Of a stretch of DNA of 64,000 nt, positions 32,389 to 42,068 are shown piece after piece. Position 1 is the stretch's first letter. Every line of letters begins with the position of its first letter. Made by a program: the position numbers and the translations under genes. Source of the DNA: CAUPWF01 sp963515125. GTDB lineage: Bacteria > Bacillota > Clostridia > Lachnospirales > Lachnospiraceae. The DNA lies in contig JBQKKG010000007.1 in NCBI GenBank assembly GCA_052116865.1, forward strand, positions 124,001-188,000. The letters run 5' to 3'. The notes under the pieces are model-generated. The model ran no database searches. It had not been told where the DNA came from and saw only the letters and a program-made list of their open reading frames with translations.

Positions 32389-34316
32389 TTGTTAAGATGA
32401 AATTTATTAGTATTACCGGTCCGAAAAGCGACTTTGATCGCGTCACGGATACGTACCTCTCCAAATATGAGATTCAACTAGAGAATGCTTTATCTGAACT
32501 TAAGACAGTTGACAATCTACGTCCATTTGTAGAGATTAACCCATATAAGGATGCCTTTGCAAAAGCGACGCAATTTGTTGGATATTTACGTAACAGAGAA
32601 GTGGATATCTCACATGTTCATTTATCCAATGAGCAAATGTTTGAAATAGTACGTAATTCCAACCATGATTATATGGAAATCAAGACAAAAGAAAATAATA
32701 TGCGAACAGAGCGAGAAACGCTCAAAGATAAGTTAAAGATTATTGAACCTTTTAAACCATTGCAATTTGACTTGCACAAGGTATTGCAATACAAATACGT
32801 GAAGTTTCGATTTGGCCGTGTTTCTTTAGACTATTATCATAAACTTGAAAAATATATCTATGAAGACTTGGATGTTATTTTTTTGGAAGGCGGACGTGAT
32901 AGCAACTATGTATACGGTGTGTACTTTGTCTCAAAAGAACAATCCGAGAAATTGGATGCCATTTTTAAGTCCATGCATTTTGAACGACTCTTTCTCCCGG
33001 ATGAGTACGACGGTAAACCTTTAGAGGCCTGCCAGAAATTAGAGCAAAATATTCAAAGTCTTACGGAACAAATTGATCACATTAACGACGAGATTGCTGA
33101 TACACTTCAGCAAAAAGCTTCCGAACTCATTTACTGCAAAAATCGTTTAGAGATATTAAATAATAACTTTGATATTAGAAAAGTAGCTGCATGCGTAGAA
33201 GATAAACATGAAAACTACTACATCTTATGTGGCTGGATGGCCGAACATGATGTCAAAGACTTTTTACATGAGATCAAAGATGATGCAAATTTATTTGTCG
33301 TCGTAGAAGATGACCGAGATACTTATTTTGGAGAACCACCTACGAAACTAAAGAATCCTAAGTTCTTTAAGCCATTTGAAATGTTTATTCGTATGTATGG
33401 TTTACCTGCACATAATGAGATGGATCCTACCATTTTTGTTGCATTAACTTATACGTTTATTTTTGGAGTAATGTTTGGGGATCTTGGGCAAGGTGCTTGT
33501 TTATTTATAGTTGGATCTTTACTTTATAAATTCAAAAAAGCTAATTTAGCTGGCATTATTGCTATAGCAGGAATTTTTTCCATGTTTTTTGGATGGATGT
33601 TCGGCAGTATCTTTGGATTTGAAGATATTATAGAGGCAAGATGGATACGTCCAATTTCAGCTATGACCAACCTTCCATTTATAGGCAAACTCAACACCGT
33701 ATTTATTGTGGCTGTTGCCTTTGGCATGGGAATCATCCTTCTATCTATGATTTTCCATATTATTAATGCAGTAAAAGCACACGATACTGAAAACACTTGG
33801 TTTGATGCAAATGGAGTTGCCGGTCTCGTATTTTATGGCTCGGTTGTAGCCACCATAGTTTTATTTATGACAGGGCACAAGACACCAGCGTCTATTGTTT
33901 TAACCTTTATGTTTGGTATTCCACTGCTATTAATTGTACTGAAAGAACCACTTTCTAGGAAAATTGAAAAGCGTGCAAATACCATGACAGAAGGCAAAGG
34001 AATGTTCTTAGTTCAAGGCCTATTTGAACTTTTCGAGACACTATTAAGTTATTTTTCTAACACATTATCATTTGTACGTATTGGTGCATTTGCAGTTAGT
34101 CATGCTGCAATGATGGAAGTCGTATTGATGTTAGGTGGCGTTGAATCAGGCAATCCCAATTGGATTGTGATTATCTTGGGTAATTTATTCGTATGTGGAA
34201 TGGAAGGTCTTATTGTAGGTATTCAAGTATTACGTCTTGAATATTACGAAATGTTCAGTCGTTTCTATAAAGGGACTGGACGTGAATTCAAACCATATTC
34301 TAATAAACATAAATAA
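32385..34316 (+). CDS. ntpI: V-type ATPase membrane subunit I (a-like)
   Basis: Stator subunit of 643 aa that forms the ion half-channels beside the K ring. The N-terminal cytosolic half (to about residue 330) has coiled coils and begins VIVKMKFISITGPKSDFDRV. The C-terminal half has seven or so membrane helices, including TIFVALTYTFIFGVMFGDLG, IAGIFSMFFGWMFGSIFGF and the functional helix LSFVRIGAFAVSHAAMMEVV with the essential Arg. The start is GTG at 32385, overlapping the subunit C stop by four bases, with GGAGG nine bases upstream. Confidence 0.93.
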   Translation: MIVKMKFISITGPKSDFDRVTDTYLSKYEIQLENALSELKTVDNLRPFVEINPYKDAFAKATQFVGYLRNREVDISHVHLSNEQMFEIVRNSNHDYMEIKTKENNMRTERETLKDKLKIIEPFKPLQFDLHKVLQYKYVKFRFGRVSLDYYHKLEKYIYEDLDVIFLEGGRDSNYVYGVYFVSKEQSEKLDAIFKSMHFERLFLPDEYDGKPLEACQKLEQNIQSLTEQIDHINDEIADTLQQKASELIYCKNRLEILNNNFDIRKVAACVEDKHENYYILCGWMAEHDVKDFLHEIKDDANLFVVVEDDRDTYFGEPPTKLKNPKFFKPFEMFIRMYGLPAHNEMDPTIFVALTYTFIFGVMFGDLGQGACLFIVGSLLYKFKKANLAGIIAIAGIFSMFFGWMFGSIFGFEDIIEARWIRPISAMTNLPFIGKLNTVFIVAVAFGMGIILLSMIFHIINAVKAHDTENTWFDANGVAGLVFYGSVVATIVLFMTGHKTPASIVLTFMFGIPLLLIVLKEPLSRKIEKRANTMTEGKGMFLVQGLFELFETLLSYFSNTLSFVRIGAFAVSHAAMMEVVLMLGGVESGNPNWIVIILGNLFVCGMEGLIVGIQVLRLEYYEMFSRFYKGTGREFKPYSNKHK

Positions 34317-34357
34317 ACATAAACAAACTTATAATTATACTTTAGGAGGTCATTATT

Positions 34358-34789
34358 ATGAACTTAACAACAAAATTAATTTTTATTACAGCTTTGGTAT
34401 TAAGCATTATTATCCCATTTGGTTATTATTTAATTGGGGAAAAAAACAAGGGACGTTATAAAAAAGCCCTTGGCGTGAATGCATTCTTCTTCTTTGGTGC
34501 ATTTGCAATCTGTGGAATCATGATGTTGGGTGGCGACGTTCAGGCTGCTGGTACTACAGCAGCGGTATCTGGCGCAGCTACTGGAATGGGTTATCTTGCA
34601 GCAGCCTTAGTAACCGGTTTGTCTTGTATTGGTGGTGGTATCGCCGTTGCCAGTGCTGCCAGTGCTGCTCTTGGCGCTATTAGTGAAGATTCTAGCGTAC
34701 TTGGTAAGTCATTAATTTTCGTAGGTCTTGCAGAGGGTGTTTGTCTATACGGACTAATTATCTCTTTCATGATCTTAGGTAAACTATAG
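34358..34789 (+). CDS. ntpK: V-type ATPase rotor-ring subunit K (c-like)
   Basis: Proteolipid of 143 aa with four membrane helices (about 5-27, 42-60, 76-105 and 118-141), that is two fused hairpins as in other V-type rings. The ion-carrying Glu is in the last helix (GLAEGVCLYGLIISFMIL). The first hairpin has no carboxylate in the matching place, as in Enterococcus NtpK. The Gln-containing AQGK-type sodium motif of NtpK is not seen; the third helix reads GGGIAVASAASAALG. The coupling ion (H+ or Na+) is therefore unclear, with H+ slightly favoured. The ATG follows AGGAGGTCATTATT. Confidence 0.92.
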   Translation: MNLTTKLIFITALVLSIIIPFGYYLIGEKNKGRYKKALGVNAFFFFGAFAICGIMMLGGDVQAAGTTAAVSGAATGMGYLAAALVTGLSCIGGGIAVASAASAALGAISEDSSVLGKSLIFVGLAEGVCLYGLIISFMILGKL

Positions 34790-34792
34790 ATT

Positions 34793-35101
34793 ATGAAAAT
34801 GTATTTAATCAGTGATAATGTTGACACCTATACAGGAATGCGCCTCGCAGGGGTAGATGGCTGTATCGTTCATCAAAGAGAGGAACTACATGAGGCATTA
34901 CAGAAAGTTCTTTCTGATAAAAGTATTGGGATTGTATTACTTACCGAAAAATTCGGTAAAGAATTTCCTGAGATTATTGATGAAATTAAACTGAAAAGAA
35001 AAATGCCCCTCCTGGTGGAAATTCCAGATAGACACGGAACCGGCCGTAAAGAAGACTTTATTACATCCTATGTTAATGAGGCTATTGGCTTAAAATTGTA
35101 A
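34793..35101 (+). CDS. ntpG: V-type ATPase subunit F
   Basis: Central-stalk regulator of 102 aa. It has the small alpha/beta fold of subunit F: MYLISDNVDTYTGMRLAGVD, then DKSIGIVLLTEKFGKEFPEI and the end RKEDFITSYVNEAIGLKL. It starts three bases after the subunit K stop and has no clear ribosome site of its own, so it probably relies on coupling. It binds subunit D in the rotor shaft. Confidence 0.9.
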   Translation: MKMYLISDNVDTYTGMRLAGVDGCIVHQREELHEALQKVLSDKSIGIVLLTEKFGKEFPEIIDEIKLKRKMPLLVEIPDRHGTGRKEDFITSYVNEAIGLKL

Positions 35102-35143
35102 GCCAAATGAACCAACAATAATCAAATAAAGAAGGTGATGTAC

Positions 35144-35737
35144 TTGACTTTAGAAGAAAAAATTGAACATCTGCAATCTGCTTCTATGGCAATCGCTCGT
35201 TCTGAAGGTAACAGCATTATTGCAGAACACCAAGCGGCTCTAGATCAAATATACAAAGACCATCAAGAGGCAGCCCTTAGACAGGCAGAATTAACTATAA
35301 AAGCGGAAACCAATAATGCAAAGCAACAGTTGAACAAAGCTATGGCTAAATCTCAAACAGAGTTAAAACGTGCACAAGGAAAGTGCCAGACCAAATTAAA
35401 AAACAAACTATTTGATCGTGTTCACGAATTACTAATTGCATTTATGTTGACCCCTGAGTATGAAGAATTACTAGTCCAATATATAAAAAAGGCCAAGGCA
35501 TTTGCAGGCGAAGAACATATGACCGTATATATTAATTCTTCCGATGAAGCTCTAAAACCAAAGCTTGAAGAACGTACGGGCATTACACTTACCATTAGCG
35601 CCGAAGACTTTATGGGCGGGTGCAGAGCTGTAATTCACGACCGTAGTATACTAATTGATCATTCATTCTCCGCTTGTCTGTCCGAAGAATACGACAAGTT
35701 TTTATTCTCAGGAGGTGAAAATAATGCAAATCGTTAA
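35144..35737 (+). CDS. ntpE: V-type ATPase subunit E
   Basis: Peripheral-stalk subunit, about 197 aa. The N-terminal half is a long coiled coil (ARSEGNSIIAEHQAALDQIY and following) that pairs with the G/H-like subunit. The C-terminal half is a compact alpha/beta domain ending near GGCRAVIHDRSILIDHSFSA, which holds the A3B3 head. The frame starts GTG-ATG-TAC-TTG, but these first codons form the ribosome site AAGGTGATG, so I choose TTG at 35144. Its last 14 bases overlap the subunit A start. Confidence 0.9.
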   Translation: MTLEEKIEHLQSASMAIARSEGNSIIAEHQAALDQIYKDHQEAALRQAELTIKAETNNAKQQLNKAMAKSQTELKRAQGKCQTKLKNKLFDRVHELLIAFMLTPEYEELLVQYIKKAKAFAGEEHMTVYINSSDEALKPKLEERTGITLTISAEDFMGGCRAVIHDRSILIDHSFSACLSEEYDKFLFSGGENNANR

Positions 35738-37496
35738 ATCAGGAATTATATATGGTGTAAATGGTCCCGTTGTATATTTAAAAGGTAACACAGGATTCAA
35801 GATGGCAGAAATGGTCTATGTTGGGAAGGAAAAGCTAGTAGGAGAAGTAATTGCTCTGGATAAAAATCGAACTACAATTCAAGTATTTGAAGAAACAACT
35901 GGTCTTTGCCCAGGTGAATTAGTAACTGCAACTGGAGATGCTATTTCTGTAACACTTGCTCCTGGTATTCTCAATAATATTTTTGATGGAATTCAACGAC
36001 CACTCGAAAAAATATCCGAAACATCTGGTGCTTATATTAGTCGTGGAGTAAGTGTTGACTCTCTGGATCGTTCGAAGAAATGGGATACCACTATAACCGT
36101 CTCGATAGCGGACGAAATTCACGGAGGAGATATTATCGCTGAGGTTCAAGAAACCACGGCTATCGTACACAAAGTTATGGTTCCTCCAAATGTTTCTGGT
36201 GTGATTGTAAACATTGTACCAGATGGCACTTATACAATCGATGAAACGCTTGTTACAATAAAGCTTGATAGTGGAGAGTTGAAAGAATTGACCATGACAC
36301 AACGCTGGCCAATCCGCATTCCACGTCCGACCCAACACCGTTTCCCTGCTTCTAAACCACTGATCACTGGACAACGTATTATTGATACCATGTTTCCAAT
36401 TGCCAAAGGTGGTACCGCATGTGTACCAGGAGGTTTTGGAACGGGCAAAACCATGACGCAACATCAGATTGCTAAATGGTCGAATGCTGATATCATTATC
36501 TATATTGGTTGCGGTGAACGCGGAAATGAAATGACACAAGTACTGGAAGAATTTACACAACTGGTAGACCCTAAATCAGGTAATCCATTGATGGATAGAA
36601 CTACCCTAATTGCTAATACTTCTAATATGCCGGTAGCTGCACGTGAAGCTAGTATTTATACTGGGCTCACACTTGCTGAATATTATCGTGATATGGGATA
36701 TGATGTTGCGATTATGGCAGACTCTACTTCTCGCTGGGCCGAAGCTTTGCGCGAATTATCTGGCCGTCTAGAAGAGATGCCTGCAGAAGAAGGTTTCCCT
36801 GCATACCTAGCTTCTCGATTATCTGCGTTCTATGAACGTGCAGGCATGATGCATAATTTAAATGGAACCGATGGATCCGTATCTATTATTGGAGCTGTTT
36901 CTCCACAAGGCGGAGATTTTTCGGAGCCTGTTACTCAAAATACCAAACGTTTTGTTCGTTGTTTTTGGGGACTCGATAAGAGCCTCGCTTATGCACGTCA
37001 TTTTCCTGCAATCCACTGGCTTACAAGTTACAGCGAATATTTTATCGACCTAGCACCATGGTATAATGATTATGTCTCCCCTACCTTTGTGGATTATCGT
37101 AATCAGCTAATGGCTCTATTAAATCAAGAGAGTAGTTTAATGGAGATTGTAAAATTAATTGGTAGCGATGTGTTGCCAGACGATCAAAAATTAGTGTTAG
37201 AAATTGCACGCGTTATTCGTCTAGGTTTTCTGCAACAAAACGCATTTCACAAGGATGATACCTGTGTATCTATGGAAAAGCAGTATAAGATGATGGAAGT
37301 TATCCTATACCTTTATAAAAAAGCAAAAGCTCTTATCACGATGAATATGCCAATATCTGTGTTAAAAGAGGAAAATATTTTTGAAAAAATAATTGCCATT
37401 AAGTATGATGTGCCAAACGACCGTTTAGAATTATTTGAAAGTTACATGCGTGACATTGATGCATTTTATGATCATGTCATGAATAAGAACGCATAA
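35724..37496 (+). CDS. ntpA: V-type ATPase catalytic subunit A
   Basis: Catalytic ATP-hydrolysing subunit of 590 aa. Walker A is GGFGTGKTMTQHQ near residue 235; Walker B and arginine-region motifs are DVAIMADSTSRWAEALRELS with the GRLEEMPAEEGFPAYLASRL signature. The N-terminal beta barrel and the A-specific 'bulge' (residues about 115-190) are present. The frame is open 23 codons upstream, inside subunit E, but ATG 35724 follows AGGAGGTGAAAATA. It assembles as A3B3 with subunit B. Confidence 0.96.
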   Translation: MQIVKSGIIYGVNGPVVYLKGNTGFKMAEMVYVGKEKLVGEVIALDKNRTTIQVFEETTGLCPGELVTATGDAISVTLAPGILNNIFDGIQRPLEKISETSGAYISRGVSVDSLDRSKKWDTTITVSIADEIHGGDIIAEVQETTAIVHKVMVPPNVSGVIVNIVPDGTYTIDETLVTIKLDSGELKELTMTQRWPIRIPRPTQHRFPASKPLITGQRIIDTMFPIAKGGTACVPGGFGTGKTMTQHQIAKWSNADIIIYIGCGERGNEMTQVLEEFTQLVDPKSGNPLMDRTTLIANTSNMPVAAREASIYTGLTLAEYYRDMGYDVAIMADSTSRWAEALRELSGRLEEMPAEEGFPAYLASRLSAFYERAGMMHNLNGTDGSVSIIGAVSPQGGDFSEPVTQNTKRFVRCFWGLDKSLAYARHFPAIHWLTSYSEYFIDLAPWYNDYVSPTFVDYRNQLMALLNQESSLMEIVKLIGSDVLPDDQKLVLEIARVIRLGFLQQNAFHKDDTCVSMEKQYKMMEVILYLYKKAKALITMNMPISVLKEENIFEKIIAIKYDVPNDRLELFESYMRDIDAFYDHVMNKNA

Positions 37497-37509
37497 GGAG
37501 GGACTATAA

Positions 37510-38877
37510 ATGTCAATTGAATATCTAGGACTTAGTAATATAAACGGCCCTTTAATCGTATTAGAAGGCGTTCAAGACGCATTTTACGAGGAAATCGTAG
37601 AATTCGTGGTAGATGGAAAAGAAAAGAAGTTGGGACGTATTGTCGAAATATACGAGGACAAAGCTGTGATCCAAGTATTTGAAGGTACCGAAAATATGTC
37701 TCTAAAGAATACGCATACGAAACTTACTGGGCATCCTATGGAAATAGCATTGTCCCCTAATATGCTAGGACGTACATTTAACGGAATCGGAGAACCCATT
37801 GACAATCTAGGGCCTATCTCTTCCAATCTAAAAAGAAATATCAACGGTTTACCATTGAATCCAGTCACCCGTGAGTATCCTCGTAATTATATTCACACAG
37901 GAATCTCAGCAATTGACGGACTTACCACTTTGATTCGTGGACAAAAGCTTCCTATTTTTTCAGGAAATGGACTTCCACACGATCAATTAGCTGCCCAAAT
38001 TGTACGTCAGGCTTCTTTAGGAGAATCATCCACCGAAGAATTTGCGATTGTATTTGCAGCCATGGGCGTAAAGCACGATGTAGCTGATTTCTTTCGCCGA
38101 ACCTTTGAAGAGAGTGGTGTAGCTGACCACGTTGCTATGTTCTTAAATTTAGCAAATGATCCTGTAGTAGAGCGTTTAATTACACCTAAGGTGGCTCTTA
38201 CAGTGGCAGAATACCTTGCATTTGAAAAAAATATGCACATTCTAGTAATCTTAACTGATATGACTTCCTTCGCAGAAGCGATGCGTGAAGTCTCTTCTTC
38301 CAAAGGTGAGATTCCTAGTAGAAAAGGATTCCCTGGCTATTTATACAGCGAATTAGCAACCATATACGAACGTGCAGGCATCGTAGCAGGAGTAAATGGG
38401 TCTGTAACACAGCTGCCTATATTAACCATGCCAAACGATGATATTACCCACCCTATTCCCGACCTGACCGGTTATATTACCGAAGGACAAATTGTTCTTG
38501 ATCGTAGTTTGCATGGTCAATCCGTTTACCCACCAATTAATATCTTGCCATCCCTATCACGTTTAATGAAGGATGGTATTGGTGAAGGATACACTCGAAT
38601 TGATCACCAAGACTTGGCAAATCAGCTATTTTCTTCTTATGCAAAAGTAGGCGAAGCAAGAAACTTGGCTTCCGTTATTGGAGAAGATGAATTATCTTCA
38701 ATTGATAAAAAATACTTAGAATTCGGAAAACAATTCGAGGAACAATACATCGGTCAAGGACCAGATGAGAACCGCTCTATGGAGGAAACATTAGACCTTG
38801 GCTGGAAATTGCTTAAAGTTCTTCCAAAAGAAGAATTAGATAGAATTGATACGAAAATCATTGAACAGTTCTACTAA
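37510..38877 (+). CDS. ntpB: V-type ATPase non-catalytic subunit B
   Basis: Subunit of 455 aa that alternates with A in the head. The P-loop is lost, as is normal for B (PIFSGNGLPHDQLAAQIVRQ), and the interface Arg is in the stretch SRKGFPGYLYSELATIYERA. The central motif DMTSFAEAMREVSSSKGEIP is fully conserved. The ATG follows AAGGAGGGACTATAA, 13 bases after the subunit A stop. Confidence 0.96.
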   Translation: MSIEYLGLSNINGPLIVLEGVQDAFYEEIVEFVVDGKEKKLGRIVEIYEDKAVIQVFEGTENMSLKNTHTKLTGHPMEIALSPNMLGRTFNGIGEPIDNLGPISSNLKRNINGLPLNPVTREYPRNYIHTGISAIDGLTTLIRGQKLPIFSGNGLPHDQLAAQIVRQASLGESSTEEFAIVFAAMGVKHDVADFFRRTFEESGVADHVAMFLNLANDPVVERLITPKVALTVAEYLAFEKNMHILVILTDMTSFAEAMREVSSSKGEIPSRKGFPGYLYSELATIYERAGIVAGVNGSVTQLPILTMPNDDITHPIPDLTGYITEGQIVLDRSLHGQSVYPPINILPSLSRLMKDGIGEGYTRIDHQDLANQLFSSYAKVGEARNLASVIGEDELSSIDKKYLEFGKQFEEQYIGQGPDENRSMEETLDLGWKLLKVLPKEELDRIDTKIIEQFY

Positions 38878-38943
38878 ACTTCTCATTGAGGGTGAGACCA
38901 TGTACACTGCCTCATTCCCAATGAATAGAAAGGATTGAAAATT

Positions 38944-39558
38944 ATGGATCCACGTACATTTCCTACTAAAGGAAATTTAATACTCGCTAAAAATTCTCTG
39001 ACCTTAGCTAAACAAGGCTATGATTTGATGGATAAGAAGCGTAATATCTTAATTCGTGAACTTATGGATTTAATTGATGAGGCCAAAGAGATTCAAGGCC
39101 AAATTGATAATACTTTTACTTATGCTTATACCTGTCTACAACATGCAAATATTGAGAATGGAATCAACACCGTATCCCAGTTAGCACTCACTGTACCAAT
39201 TGAAACAGGAATTAAAATTAAAAGTAGAAGTATTATGGGTACTGAGATCCCTTTGGTTGATTATACACTAAATGCAAGCAAGCCAACCTATTCTTTTAGT
39301 ACGACCAAAGAATCCATTGATAAAGCACGAGAGGCCTTTCGTATGGTGAAAGACTTAACAGTTAAACTATCGATGGTGGAAAATGCTGCCTATCGACTAG
39401 CCACAAATATTAAAAAGACGCAAAAACGTGCCAATGCACTTAAAAATATTACGATTCCTACTTATACCAATCTTGTATATTCTATTTCAAATGCATTAGA
39501 AGAAAAAGAGCGTGAGGAATTTACACGGCTCAAAGTTATTAAGAAAATGAAAGCATAG
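38944..39558 (+). CDS. ntpD: V-type ATPase subunit D
   Basis: Rotor shaft of the V-type ATPase, 204 aa, two long antiparallel helices (LAKNSLTLAKQGYDLMDKKR at the start; EEKEREEFTRLKVIKKMKA at the end). The frame also has TTG at 38935, but ATG 38944 sits nine bases after AAAGGA. The 63-base gap before it is larger than elsewhere in the operon and includes a weak hairpin. It is the last gene, followed by a 23-bp hairpin. Confidence 0.94.
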   Translation: MDPRTFPTKGNLILAKNSLTLAKQGYDLMDKKRNILIRELMDLIDEAKEIQGQIDNTFTYAYTCLQHANIENGINTVSQLALTVPIETGIKIKSRSIMGTEIPLVDYTLNASKPTYSFSTTKESIDKAREAFRMVKDLTVKLSMVENAAYRLATNIKKTQKRANALKNITIPTYTNLVYSISNALEEKEREEFTRLKVIKKMKA

Positions 39559-39562
39559 ATTT

Positions 39563-39611
39563 TATAAGGCAGGTATAGGTATCTCTAAGAGATACCTATA
39601 CCTGCCTTATA
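39563..39611. terminator. 23-bp perfect hairpin ending the V-type ATPase operon
   Basis: A stem of 23 perfect base pairs (39563-39585 with 39589-39611) and a 3-base loop lies five bases after the subunit D stop. No strong T-run follows on the plus strand. The right arm also encodes the last codons of a small minus-strand ORF. It is much longer than a usual terminator stem and could also be a processing or protein-binding site. Confidence 0.8.
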
Positions 39612-39742
39612 TTTGCATCTACAGATTCTTTTCTAGCATTATGACTTTGATTTTGATTTTCAGGTTTTACCTTCTGAGTAATGCTATTAAATTTTTCATT
39701 ATTCTTCTTTTGATTTAATTGCTCTTGCTGCTTTTTATTCAT
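39596..39742 (-). CDS. Small hydrophilic protein, 48 aa
   Basis: Short ORF with a good ribosome site (AGAGGTGAG seven bases before the ATG at 39740-39742). The peptide begins MNKKQQEQLNQKKNNEKFNS and continues with NQSHNARKESVDANIRQV. It has no hydrophobic stretch, no Cys, and is rich in Asn, Gln and Lys, as in small spore-associated or stress proteins of clostridia. I cannot assign a family. The final codons (NIRQV) and the stop are formed by the right arm of the V-ATPase hairpin, so the two converging transcripts share that element. Confidence 0.55.
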   Translation of the reverse strand: MNKKQQEQLNQKKNNEKFNSITQKVKPENQNQSHNARKESVDANIRQV

Positions 39743-39926
39743 GCTTCTCACCTCTTGATTAGGATGTACCTAACCGTTGCATACTATACCACGAGAGACA
39801 ATTTTCATGTATAACATTGGTATCATCAGCTTTTCTTCCGTCTTTCTTAAGATGTAATTAAGAAATTTTCGATTTCTTTTAGAGAAAGAACATACTTTAG
39901 ACATTTTTATTGGGTATACTATATTT

Positions 39927-40020
39927 AGATAATTGATTAACACCAATTATCTCCCCCCCTCATTCCTTTAGATAACTATAAAGAACAGAAATCCTCGTAG
40001 CCGATACTACGAGGATTTCT
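39927..40020. terminator. Terminator hairpin of glgB, with a second inverted repeat nearby
   Basis: Arms AGAAATCCTCGTAG and CTACGAGGATTTCT (39987-40000 and 40007-40020) form a 14-bp stem with a 6-base loop, eight bases after the glgB stop (minus strand). A further inverted repeat AGATAATTG/CAATTATCT spans 39927-39952. The remaining 39743-39926 holds no ORF or RNA that I can support. Confidence 0.75.
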
Positions 40021-40028
40021 TTGTTTAA

Positions 40029-41954
40029 CTAAAATTCAAATATGGCAACTCCATAAGATGGTAATTTATAAGAAATATGATAAGGTCTCCCATCACATTC
40101 ACCTTTTACAGCTTTATACACCTCTTGTCTCTTATGGCCAATTCCATCATACTTTTTATTATCACTATTAAATAGTAATCTATACTGTTTTTTTCTCGGA
40201 ACTCCCACCTTATAATTCGCACGCTCAACAGGTGTAAAGTTACATACGAATAACAAATTATTTTTATTTCCTTTGGAATGTCTGATAAAGCTATAGATAC
40301 TTCGATCTGCATCATCAGCATTAATCCATTCGAATCCTTCCGACTCATATTCACATTCATATAACGCTTTTTTATTCTTATACAGGTGTAATAAGTCTTT
40401 GGTAAATTCTTGTAACTGACGGTGCTCCTTTTCATTCAACAAATACCAATCCAGTTCTCTTGCTTCACTCCATTCCTGCAATTGCGCAAAATCTTGTCCC
40501 ATAAATAATAATTTTTTTCCTGGATGTCCAATCATATAAGCATAGCCAACCTTCAAATTAGAGAACTTATCCACACCAAGTCCTGGCATTTTATTCAGCA
40601 TAGAGCACTTTAAATGCACCACCTCATCATGGGATAGCACTAATATATAACGTTCGCTATATGCGTATGACATGGAAAAGGTCATCTGGTAATGGCTTCC
40701 TTTTCTAAAGTACGGGTCTAACTTCATATACTCTAGAAAATCATGCATCCAGCCCATATTCCACTTCATACTAAATCCTAAACCCTCTTCCTCCGGTCTA
40801 GCTGTAACTTTTGGCCACGCGGTTGATTCTTCCGCAATGATAACAGCACCTTTATTTCTCCCTAAAACAACAGAATTAAGATGTTTGAAGAATTGTACTG
40901 CATCTAAATTCTGATTACTGCCATATTCATTAGCAATCCATTGTCCGTCTTCCTTACCATAGTCAAGATATAACATAGAGGCCACTGCATCCACACGTAA
41001 TCCATCCACATGATAGTGTTCAACCCACAACAATGCATTGGCTATTAAGAAATTTTGTACCTCAGCTTTGGAATAATCAAATATCTTGGTCCCCCAATCT
41101 GGGTGCTCCCCTCTTCTAGGATCACAATACTCAAATAAACAAGTTCCATCAAATTCAGCTAGTCCATGTGCATCTTTGGGAAAATGAGCTGGAACCCAGT
41201 CAAGAATCACTCCGATTCTATTTTTATGAAAATAATTTATCATATAGGCAAAGTCTTCTGGGGTTCCATACCTAGATGTTGGTGCATAATACCCTGTCAC
41301 CTGATACCCCCAGGAACCATCATATGGATGTTCGGCAATCCCCATCAACTCAATGTGCGTATAGCCCATTTCCTTAATATATGCGGTTGCCTGCTTTGCA
41401 AATTCGCGATATGTATAAAATCCGTCTTCTGTTACATGCTTCTCATTTTCCGGATGACGTTTCCAGGATCCGATATGTGCTTCATATATAGACATTGGCT
41501 GTTCTTCATATCTCCAGCTCTCTCTTTTTTCCATCCAAAGCTGGTCCGACCAGTGCAATTGACTAATATCAGCCACTCGAGAAGCGGTTCCAGGTCTTAA
41601 CTCTGCATAATTTGCAAAAGGATCTGCTTTATACAGATACTTTCCCTCCCACGTCTTAATGCAGTATTTATATAATGCACCCTCTTTTACATGTGGAATA
41701 AAGCAGGTATAGATTCCTAACGGCTCCTGCCTTTCCATTGGATGAACTAAGTAATCCCAATCATTAAACTCACCAACAACTGAAACAGCTTCAGCGTGTG
41801 GAGCCCATACCGCAAAATAGACCCCTTCAACATCTGCATCACTCACTTTATGTGCTCCTAATTTCTTGTATATCTCGTAGTGTGTACCTTGTCCAAACAG
41901 ATAATGATCTAGTTCTCCTATCACATATTCCCTTCTCTTTTTCACGTTTGCCAT
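40029..41954 (-). CDS. glgB: 1,4-alpha-glucan branching enzyme
   Basis: Makes alpha-1,6 branches in glycogen; 641 aa, GH13 family with N-terminal CBM48 domain (VYFAVWAPHAEAVSVVGEFN). The (beta/alpha)8 catalytic domain has the usual motifs DWVPAHFPKDAHGLAEFDG, nucleophile Asp in GLRVDAVASMLYLDYG near residue 320, acid/base Glu in IIAEESTAWP near 370, and transition-state Asp in VLSHDEVVHLK. The all-beta C-terminal domain ends PYHISYKLPSYGVAIFEF. The ATG follows GGGAAGGTGAATGT. No other glycogen genes are in this window; it is monocistronic and ends at a hairpin. Confidence 0.95.
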   Translation of the reverse strand: MANVKKRREYVIGELDHYLFGQGTHYEIYKKLGAHKVSDADVEGVYFAVWAPHAEAVSVVGEFNDWDYLVHPMERQEPLGIYTCFIPHVKEGALYKYCIKTWEGKYLYKADPFANYAELRPGTASRVADISQLHWSDQLWMEKRESWRYEEQPMSIYEAHIGSWKRHPENEKHVTEDGFYTYREFAKQATAYIKEMGYTHIELMGIAEHPYDGSWGYQVTGYYAPTSRYGTPEDFAYMINYFHKNRIGVILDWVPAHFPKDAHGLAEFDGTCLFEYCDPRRGEHPDWGTKIFDYSKAEVQNFLIANALLWVEHYHVDGLRVDAVASMLYLDYGKEDGQWIANEYGSNQNLDAVQFFKHLNSVVLGRNKGAVIIAEESTAWPKVTARPEEEGLGFSMKWNMGWMHDFLEYMKLDPYFRKGSHYQMTFSMSYAYSERYILVLSHDEVVHLKCSMLNKMPGLGVDKFSNLKVGYAYMIGHPGKKLLFMGQDFAQLQEWSEARELDWYLLNEKEHRQLQEFTKDLLHLYKNKKALYECEYESEGFEWINADDADRSIYSFIRHSKGNKNNLLFVCNFTPVERANYKVGVPRKKQYRLLFNSDNKKYDGIGHKRQEVYKAVKGECDGRPYHISYKLPSYGVAIFEF

Positions 41955-42068
41955 ACATTCACCTTCCCAAGTTCATCTATTCAAATATATCCCTATTATA
42001 CCCTTACCCTTCACAAAAAGAAAGAGTTTTGGCAAATGATTTCCATCTGTCAAAACTCTAGCTTTCTT

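Noticed and set aside
35919..36560. 213-codon minus-strand frame inside subunit A
   Set aside because: It is antisense to the highly conserved catalytic subunit and has no ribosome site or recognisable domain.
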